Assembly: GCA_964591605.1 (NCBI GenBank)
Contig: CAZQEN010000037.1
Span: forward strand, 1-33,215
From: CAYLLT01 sp964591605
Lineage (GTDB): Bacteria; Planctomycetota; Phycisphaerae; UBA1845; PWPN01
Direction: 5' to 3'
DNA: 33,215 nt
A program made the position numbers and the translations under genes. This document shows, piece after piece, positions 28,019 to 33,215 of the stretch (position 1 is the stretch's first letter; each line of letters starts with the position of its first letter). Below the pieces are notes generated by a model. That model was not told the DNA's origin. It worked only from the letters and a program-made list of their open reading frames with translations, and made no database searches.

Positions 28019-30106
28019 TCAGATTCGGCCCAGGATCGTCTCCGCGATCTGAGGTGGCACCGGGGCGTAGTGCGACGGCTCCATGGTCCAGCTCCCGCGG
28101 CCCTGGGTGAGGCTGCGCAGGTCGGTGGCGTAGCCGAACATCTCCTTGAGCGGCACGACCGCGTCCACCACCCGCTGGTCGCCGCGGAGCGTCGAGTCCT
28201 GCACGATTCCGCGACGGCGGGACAGATCGCCGCTGATGGTGCCGAAATACAGCTCGGGCGTGACCACCTGCACCTTCATGATCGGCTCCATCAACACCGG
28301 CTGGGCACTCGTGGCCGCCTTGTCAAAGGCGATCCGGCCGGCGGCCTCGAAGGCGCTTTCGGAACTCTCGGTCTGATGCTCCTGCGCCCCCAGCAGGGTC
28401 GCTTTCACGTTCAGCATGGGGTAGCCGGCCAGGACGCCCGTTTTCATGGCGTCGCGGATGCCGGTTTCGGCGGCCTTGATGAACTCGCGGCGCACCTGCT
28501 CGGAGCCGACCATGTTGACGAACATGAACGCCTCGTGACCCGGCGCCGGCTGGTAGGGCTCCACGCGGATCCGGACTCTGGCGAACTGCCCGCGCCCCGC
28601 CCCGACCGGCGGACGGAACTCGTACTCGACCTCCGACGAGGTGGTGATCGTCTCGCGATAAGACACCTGCGGCGGATAAACGCGGACGTCGACGTTCATG
28701 TCGCGCTTGAGCCGGTTGACCAGGACCTCCAGATGCAGTTCGCCCATGCCGCTGATGAGCGTCTGGCCGGTCTCCTCATTGACCCGGTAGGTGAACGTCG
28801 GGTTCTCACGGGCAAGCATGGCCAGCGCTTCCTCGAGCTTCTCGCGATCAGCGGACGAGCGTGGCTCGATCGACATGCTGACCACGGTCTCCGGGAACTC
28901 GATCTTCTCGAGGATGACCGGGTGCTGCGTCTGACAGAGCGTGTCGCCGGTGAGCGACTCGCGCAGGCCCGAGACGGCCACGATGTCGCCGGCTTCGGCC
29001 GCATCGATGGCCTCGCGGCGCTTGGCGAACACGCGAAGCAGGCGGCTGATGTTCTCCTTCTTCTCCCGATTGGCGTTCAGCACGCGCGAGCCCGATTTGA
29101 GCGTGCCGGAGTAGACCCGGACGAAATGAACGTCCATCGGTTTGTCGGCGACCACCTTGAAGACGTAGGCGACCAGGTGGTCTTTCGGATCGCATTTGAC
29201 CTTGACGGTTCTGGCCGGGCGGCCCGGCTCAGCGGGCGGATGCCCCTCAATCGGAGGCACGTCGAGCGGGCTGGGCAGGTAGTCGATCACCGCATCGAGC
29301 AGCGGCTGGACCCCGATGTATTGCAGCGATGATCCGCAGAAGACCGGCTGGAGCTGGTTGGCGATGGTCGCCGCCCGCAGGGCCGGCCGGATCTCCTCGG
29401 CCGTGAGCGGCTGGTCGTGGATGAACTTCTCCATCAACGGCTCGCAGGTCTCGGCCACGCGCTCTTCGAGCTCGTGACGCCAGCGCCGGGCCTGGGCCTC
29501 CAGTTCAGGCGGGATCGGCCGTTCCTCGAAGCGCGACCCGAGGGCCTCGCGGCGGTAATAGACGGCCTGCATGGTGAGCAGATCGATCAGCCCCTCAAAG
29601 TGCTGATCCGCGCCGATGGGAATCTGCAGGGCCACCGGATGGGCGCCGAGCCGCTTGCGGATCGAGAGGAACGAGTACTCGAAATCCGCCCCCACCTTGT
29701 CCATCTTGTTGATGAAGCACAGGCGGGGGACGTGATACCTGTTCGCCTGCCGCCAGACGGTCTCGGACTGGGCTTCGACGCCTTCCTTGGCATCAAAAAT
29801 GGCGATGGCTCCGTCAAGGACGCGCAGCGAACGCTCCACTTCCGCGGTGAAATCGACGTGGCCGGGGGTGTCGATCAGGTTGATCGTGTGATCGCGCCAG
29901 GGACAGGTCACCGCCGCCGAATAAATGGTGATGCCGCGCTGCTGCTCCTCCTGGTCGAAGTCCGTGATCGTGGTGCCATCGTCCACCTCGCCCATTTTGT
30001 GCGTCTTGCCGGTGTAATAGAGAATGCGCTCGGTGGTCGTCGTCTTGCCGGCATCAATGTGAGCCGCGATGCCGATGTTTCGAAGTTTTCGAAGGTCCTG
30101 GGACAC
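28019..30106 (-). CDS. fusA: translation elongation factor G
   Basis: EF-G is the GTPase that drives ribosomal translocation and, with RRF, recycling. The protein has 695 aa. G1 is 'AHIDAGKT' (15-22), G2 region 'RGIT' (57-60), G3 'DTPGH' (79-83) and G4 'NKMD' (133-136); domains II to V follow ('SGMGELHLEVLVNRLKRD', 'GYPMLNVKATLLGAQEH'). The 'GITIYSAAVTCPWRDHTINLID' block is the form I associate with planctomycete EF-G. The start is uncertain: GTG 30106 gives the expected short N-terminus and has GGGAG upstream, while ATG 30154 would add 16 residues. It is upstream of the S10 operon, as in the str-S10 arrangement, but rpsL, rpsG and tuf are absent here. Confidence 0.96.
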   Translation of the reverse strand: MSQDLRKLRNIGIAAHIDAGKTTTTERILYYTGKTHKMGEVDDGTTITDFDQEEQQRGITIYSAAVTCPWRDHTINLIDTPGHVDFTAEVERSLRVLDGAIAIFDAKEGVEAQSETVWRQANRYHVPRLCFINKMDKVGADFEYSFLSIRKRLGAHPVALQIPIGADQHFEGLIDLLTMQAVYYRREALGSRFEERPIPPELEAQARRWRHELEERVAETCEPLMEKFIHDQPLTAEEIRPALRAATIANQLQPVFCGSSLQYIGVQPLLDAVIDYLPSPLDVPPIEGHPPAEPGRPARTVKVKCDPKDHLVAYVFKVVADKPMDVHFVRVYSGTLKSGSRVLNANREKKENISRLLRVFAKRREAIDAAEAGDIVAVSGLRESLTGDTLCQTQHPVILEKIEFPETVVSMSIEPRSSADREKLEEALAMLARENPTFTYRVNEETGQTLISGMGELHLEVLVNRLKRDMNVDVRVYPPQVSYRETITTSSEVEYEFRPPVGAGRGQFARVRIRVEPYQPAPGHEAFMFVNMVGSEQVRREFIKAAETGIRDAMKTGVLAGYPMLNVKATLLGAQEHQTESSESAFEAAGRIAFDKAATSAQPVLMEPIMKVQVVTPELYFGTISGDLSRRRGIVQDSTLRGDQRVVDAVVPLKEMFGYATDLRSLTQGRGSWTMEPSHYAPVPPQIAETILGRI

Positions 30107-30186
30107 GTTGTACCAACTCCCGTTGTTCCAAATCGCCCGAGAATAGCGAAACATGACCGCCGCGACCAGCGATGAAGCGGGGAGGA

Positions 30187-31230
30187 TCAGGGCGTCGTGC
30201 TCATGCAGGCAGGCGGAAGGTTTTGCCCGCTGACATCCGAATCGACGGAATCGTGCGGCGGATCATACCGCGGGCGTCCGCTCTGCAGTACCACGATGGC
30301 CCCCGGCAGCGCCCAGGCGAGCTGGATGATGCGGGCCATGATCGAGAGCGAGACGGCGGCTTCAGGCGGCCCCAGACTCGCGGGGCCGTTGGGCGAGAAG
30401 AGTTCCTTGAACGTTACCTCCATGAACCCCAGCGGAAGTGCACCCGTCAGGAAACAGATGGGCACGTACGCCAGGTACAGCGGAAACGCCTTCAGCGCGT
30501 TGCCTCCGACCAGCCCCAGACCCCAGCCGGTCAGGAAGAACGAGAAAATCGAGACGAACTGCAGCACCACCGTCAGGGCGAGGGCGGCCGCCACGCGTTT
30601 CCCATGGTGACGGAACGCAAACACCGCACGATCGATTTTCTGGATGTGTTCACTCAGCGGCAGTCGTGCGAGAATCGCGTCGAGCCGCAGCAGGGTGCGC
30701 AGCCGCCCGGAGAAGTAGATGGCGGCCCCCGCGAAAAACGCCAGGGACAGCAGGCCGATCACCCGCCCCCGGGCCGCCAGGGCAGGATTCTTCCAGTTCA
30801 CCAGCACCATCACGGCCGACATCAGAACGATGCCGACGACCCCGATGAGCCGGTCGAAAAACACGGTGGTGAACGCCTCATGCTTGTGGGGCGTATCCTT
30901 GGCGATATAGACCGCCTTCGCCGCATCTCCACCGGAGGTCCCCAGCGGCAGGGCCCAGATGAGGAAGTTCCCGCCGAAGGTGATTTTGGTGGCATCCCAA
31001 GCGGTCAGGTGCACCTGGTGCACCGCCAGGAGCCAGCGGAGGCGAATCGCGATCAGCAGCGGCGCCGGACCGAACGCCAGCAGCCCGGCCAGCAGGAGCC
31101 GGCGGTCGGCCGCCTGGATCCTCAGCCAGAGGTCGCGCCAGTCCAGATCGCGGGCCAGCCAGAGCACGGCCCCGGCCACGATCAGCAGCCGTACGACCAG
31201 CGACGCAAGCCGTCGTGCCCAAGAACTCAA
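30187..31230 (-). CDS. lysylphosphatidylglycerol synthase TM-region (UPF0104) family membrane protein
   Basis: A 347-aa integral membrane protein with about eight hydrophobic segments. The family motifs are visible: 'TFGGNFLIWALPLGTSGGDAAKAVYIAKD' (about 85-112) and 'FFDRLIGVVGIVL' (about 125-137), as well as 'FPLYLAYVPICFLTGALPLGFMEVTFKELF' near the end, equivalent to the conserved PxxxGxxE segment. The family includes the flippase part of MprF and uncharacterised transporters or glycolipid-related proteins. There is no soluble aminoacyl-transferase domain here, so lysyl-transfer is not expected. It ends 80 bp from the fusA start and is probably a separate transcript. Confidence 0.85.
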   Translation of the reverse strand: MSSWARRLASLVVRLLIVAGAVLWLARDLDWRDLWLRIQAADRRLLLAGLLAFGPAPLLIAIRLRWLLAVHQVHLTAWDATKITFGGNFLIWALPLGTSGGDAAKAVYIAKDTPHKHEAFTTVFFDRLIGVVGIVLMSAVMVLVNWKNPALAARGRVIGLLSLAFFAGAAIYFSGRLRTLLRLDAILARLPLSEHIQKIDRAVFAFRHHGKRVAAALALTVVLQFVSIFSFFLTGWGLGLVGGNALKAFPLYLAYVPICFLTGALPLGFMEVTFKELFSPNGPASLGPPEAAVSLSIMARIIQLAWALPGAIVVLQSGRPRYDPPHDSVDSDVSGQNLPPACMSTTP

Positions 31231-31287
31231 GTTGAAACCTTGCCGACTGGCGACATGGGCAGAATTGTAGCCTTTGGCGGGCTTTCC

Positions 31288-32631
31288 TCAATACGCGCGG
31301 GTGAGCTGGGAGCCCGGGTAGTAAAACTGGAGAATCTGGCTCGCCTGCCAACCGGCATCCGCGAGGGCAGCGGCGCCGTACTGGCACATGCCCATCCCGT
31401 GCCCAAATCCGCGCCCCTCGGTGAGGACAATCGCGTTCTTCTCAGAGACGGGCACGAAGAAGGTGCTGCGGATCGACCGGCCGGTCGGATCGACGGTCAG
31501 CCGGAAGTTCTCGGCCTCGAGATCGACGCTGCGGCCCTCTTTGTCGAAGAGTGCAAAGCGGACCGGCCGCCCGGCGGGCGTGGCCTCGACGACCTGGACG
31601 GCGTCGATGAGGCCCAGCCGACGAAAGGCAGAGTACTTGTCCCGCAGACGCTGCGTGATGACCGATTTGTCGAGCCGCACCGGCTCCCAGCGATAGAACG
31701 GCGACCCCGAGCAGTGCTCGCAGCGTACCCCCCCGGCCAGGGGGCGGATGGTCGCTTCATTTTTGACCGGACCGGCGTCCTGGGTCGACCCGCCGCAGGT
31801 CGAGCTGTAGTACGTGCAGAAGATGCGCTCGCCGCGAGGCGAGTTCCACGTGCAGACGATCCCGCGTGTGTCCTGAACGGCCTTCTCGGCCGGGCCCGGC
31901 GCCGGCGACAGACCGGTGTACATCTGGGAGGTCTCGGTCGACCACACGTCCCACTCGCGGTTGAGGCCGGTGGTCAGCCGGGCGTACCACGCGTAGGTCC
32001 GCGCGGCAATGGCCTGGGCCCGCAGGGCCTGCGTGTGAAAGCTTCTCAGGGCTTCTGCCGGGACGACGCCGAGCAGATACTCCTCGATGTCCACGATGTT
32101 GATGACCGATCCGACGCCGCTCGTCTGAGGCAGGAGCCGCAGCGAGCCCGTGAAGATGCGATCGCCCCGGGAGGTCGCGACGGTGAGCCGGGCGGGGCCG
32201 GCCGGCACGAGATCCACCACGCGGGGTGAGAAGACCTGCTCCAGCTCCATCAGGCGCACGCCGTCGGCGTCAAACTGGATGGTGAGTTGCTCGACGGCCG
32301 GACCCTGGAAGAGGACACGGCGGTCTTCGGGGTCAATGATCTCGAAAGGTGTGCTGACGCCGATCTGGCACGAGCCCACCTGCTCGAGGAGCAGGACACG
32401 GATCGTCCGCTCGAAGAAAGCGGAAGGCTGTGAGGTAACGGGCCGACGCACCGGGGCGACAGTCGCCGCCGCACGACCGGCCGCGGCACCCAGGTGGAAA
32501 GCGAAGACATTCGCGGCGACGAAGGCACCGGTGGCGGCGGCGACGACAAGCAGTCCGGTTCTCCGGGACCAGGTCAGCCGGCGCGGCCATCGGAGGGCAA
32601 TCGAGCCGTCCATCGCTCTGTCCGAATTCAC
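31288..32631 (-). CDS. SpoIID/LytB-domain protein (peptidoglycan-active, membrane-anchored)
   Basis: A 447-aa protein (GTG start at 32631; 441 aa from ATG 32613, which I regard as equally likely). A hydrophobic anchor lies at about 27-50. The SpoIID signature is 'VDIEEYLLGVVPAEALRSFHTQALRAQAIAARTYAW' (180-215), with Glu193 at the position of the catalytic glutamate of SpoIID lytic transglycosylases. 'CTYYSSTCGGSTQDA' (272-286), a CEHC pair (304-307) and 'EGRGFGHGMGMCQYGAAALA' complete the domain. It probably cleaves peptidoglycan glycan strands lacking stem peptides, next to the cell wall. Such proteins in a non-sporulating lineage are usual. It lies 57 bp upstream of the UPF0104-type gene and may be co-transcribed with it. 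Confidence 0.88.
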   Translation of the reverse strand: MNSDRAMDGSIALRWPRRLTWSRRTGLLVVAAATGAFVAANVFAFHLGAAAGRAAATVAPVRRPVTSQPSAFFERTIRVLLLEQVGSCQIGVSTPFEIIDPEDRRVLFQGPAVEQLTIQFDADGVRLMELEQVFSPRVVDLVPAGPARLTVATSRGDRIFTGSLRLLPQTSGVGSVINIVDIEEYLLGVVPAEALRSFHTQALRAQAIAARTYAWYARLTTGLNREWDVWSTETSQMYTGLSPAPGPAEKAVQDTRGIVCTWNSPRGERIFCTYYSSTCGGSTQDAGPVKNEATIRPLAGGVRCEHCSGSPFYRWEPVRLDKSVITQRLRDKYSAFRRLGLIDAVQVVEATPAGRPVRFALFDKEGRSVDLEAENFRLTVDPTGRSIRSTFFVPVSEKNAIVLTEGRGFGHGMGMCQYGAAALADAGWQASQILQFYYPGSQLTRAY

Positions 32632-32743
32632 GGCGATTTCACGGCATCGCCCGCGATGCCGCCCCTTCGCAGACAGGGAGACCCCACATCAGGCGTGTTC
32701 AGCCCGCACCAGGATCAAAAAACCGTCACGCCCCCCGGAAACC

Positions 32744-33215
32744 TCAGTCCGCTTTTTTGCGAAGGGTCAGCCCGAATTCGGCCAGCTTCGTCTTGATCTC
32801 GTTCAGGGATGTCTGGCCGAAGTTCTTGCTGGCCAGGAGCTCCGGCTCGGTCTTGGCCGCCAGATCACCGAGGGTCACCAGGTTGAGCCGCTGCAGACAT
32901 TTCCTCGACCGGCCGGAGAACTCAATCTCCGAAAGGAATCTGCTGAGGATGTCCGGCTGCCCGTCATTCGGCGCGCGGCGCACCGCAGCCGGGCGGGTCG
33001 ACTGCTGCTGCTCCTCCTTGAGCTGCCCGATGCGCAGCCCCTTCTGCTTGAGCATCGCCTTGATCTCGTTGAGCGAGGTCTCGCCGAAGTTCTTGTACGA
33101 GAGGAGTTCGGCCTCGCTGATGCGGAGCAGGTCGCCCAGCGTGTTGATGTTCATCTTCTTGAGGCAGTTGCGGCTGCGCACGCTCAGCTCGAAGTCGGAG
33201 ATCGGCGTATCGAGG
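32744..33215 (-). CDS. tandem RNA polymerase alpha-CTD domain protein (5' end beyond window)
   Basis: The visible 156 residues hold two alpha-CTD-like HhH domains. The first reads 'FELSVRSRNCLKKMNINTLGDLLRISEAELLSYKNFGETSLNEIK', the second 'FSGRSRKCLQRLNLVTLGDLAAKTEPELLASKNFGQTSLNEIK'. Between them is a 25-residue linker with 'KEEQQQSTRPAAVRRAP'. The first keeps both Arg and Asn of the UP-element-binding motif (VRSRNCL); the second keeps Arg but has Lys for Asn (GRSRKCL). The frame is open to the window edge, so more domains may lie upstream. It could bind AT-rich DNA or RNA polymerase partners as a regulator. The alternative that it is the end of a full second alpha subunit is less likely because the CTD is duplicated. 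Confidence 0.85.
   Translation of the reverse strand, partial: LDTPISDFELSVRSRNCLKKMNINTLGDLLRISEAELLSYKNFGETSLNEIKAMLKQKGLRIGQLKEEQQQSTRPAAVRRAPNDGQPDILSRFLSEIEFSGRSRKCLQRLNLVTLGDLAAKTEPELLASKNFGQTSLNEIKTKLAEFGLTLRKKAD

Overview
The window looks like a contig from a high-GC member of the Planctomycetota, most likely a metagenome assembly because it carries one 100-N scaffold gap. The lineage call rests on the style of EF-G and RpoA, an EF-G gene upstream of the S10 operon with no tuf, the absence of L30, a polypeptide made of tandem RNA-polymerase alpha-CTD domains, exported beta-propeller and beta-helix carbohydrate proteins, and tiny exported cysteine-containing proteins. It is an inference from sequence features only.

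Left part (1-9.2 kb), accessory and metabolic: an exported GH32/43-like beta-propeller protein (+), an HhH-GPD DNA glycosylase (-), three small exported proteins in a row (-), a dynamin-like membrane GTPase (+), an exported right-handed beta-helix protein (-), a REP-associated tyrosine transposase (RAYT) enclosed by a perfect 32-bp inverted repeat, a sugar-isomerase-like TIM barrel (-), and a frameshifted YgiT-type zinc-finger remnant (+).

Middle part (9.25-30.1 kb, all on the minus strand): fusA, a 670-bp spacer with a good promoter candidate, then a near-complete S10-spc-alpha superoperon: rpsJ-rplC-rplD-rplW-rplB-rpsS-rplV-rpsC-rplP-rpmC-rpsQ-rplN-rplX-rplE-rpsN-rpsH-rplF-rplR-rpsE-rplO-secY-adk-map-rpmJ-rpsM-rpsK-rpsD-rpoA-rplQ. 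The gene order is canonical, but rpmD (L30) and infA are absent and the spacers are far longer than usual. Most spacers are filled with palindromic repeats. Six spacers carry 22 copies of a REP-like element (GTAG foot plus a GGTGGGC/GCCCACC hairpin). Eight carry an ATTGCGGATTTCGG-type inverted repeat and one carries a GAGATG-type variant. Two carry a GTGGCACAGGCG-type element. Each spacer holds one family only. In two genes (map, rplC) the stop codon lies inside the GTAG foot, and one repeat unit has tandemly duplicated the 3' end of rplC.

Right part (30.2-33.2 kb, minus strand): a lysylphosphatidylglycerol-synthase-type membrane protein, a SpoIID/LytB-domain protein, and the 3' part of the tandem alpha-CTD protein, cut by the window edge.

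The most unusual thing here is the repeat-saturated ribosomal superoperon. Its spacers have the REPIN-like architecture (inverted pairs with GTAG at the outer ends), and a RAYT whose own flanking repeat has the alternative GGAG foot sits a few kilobases away.
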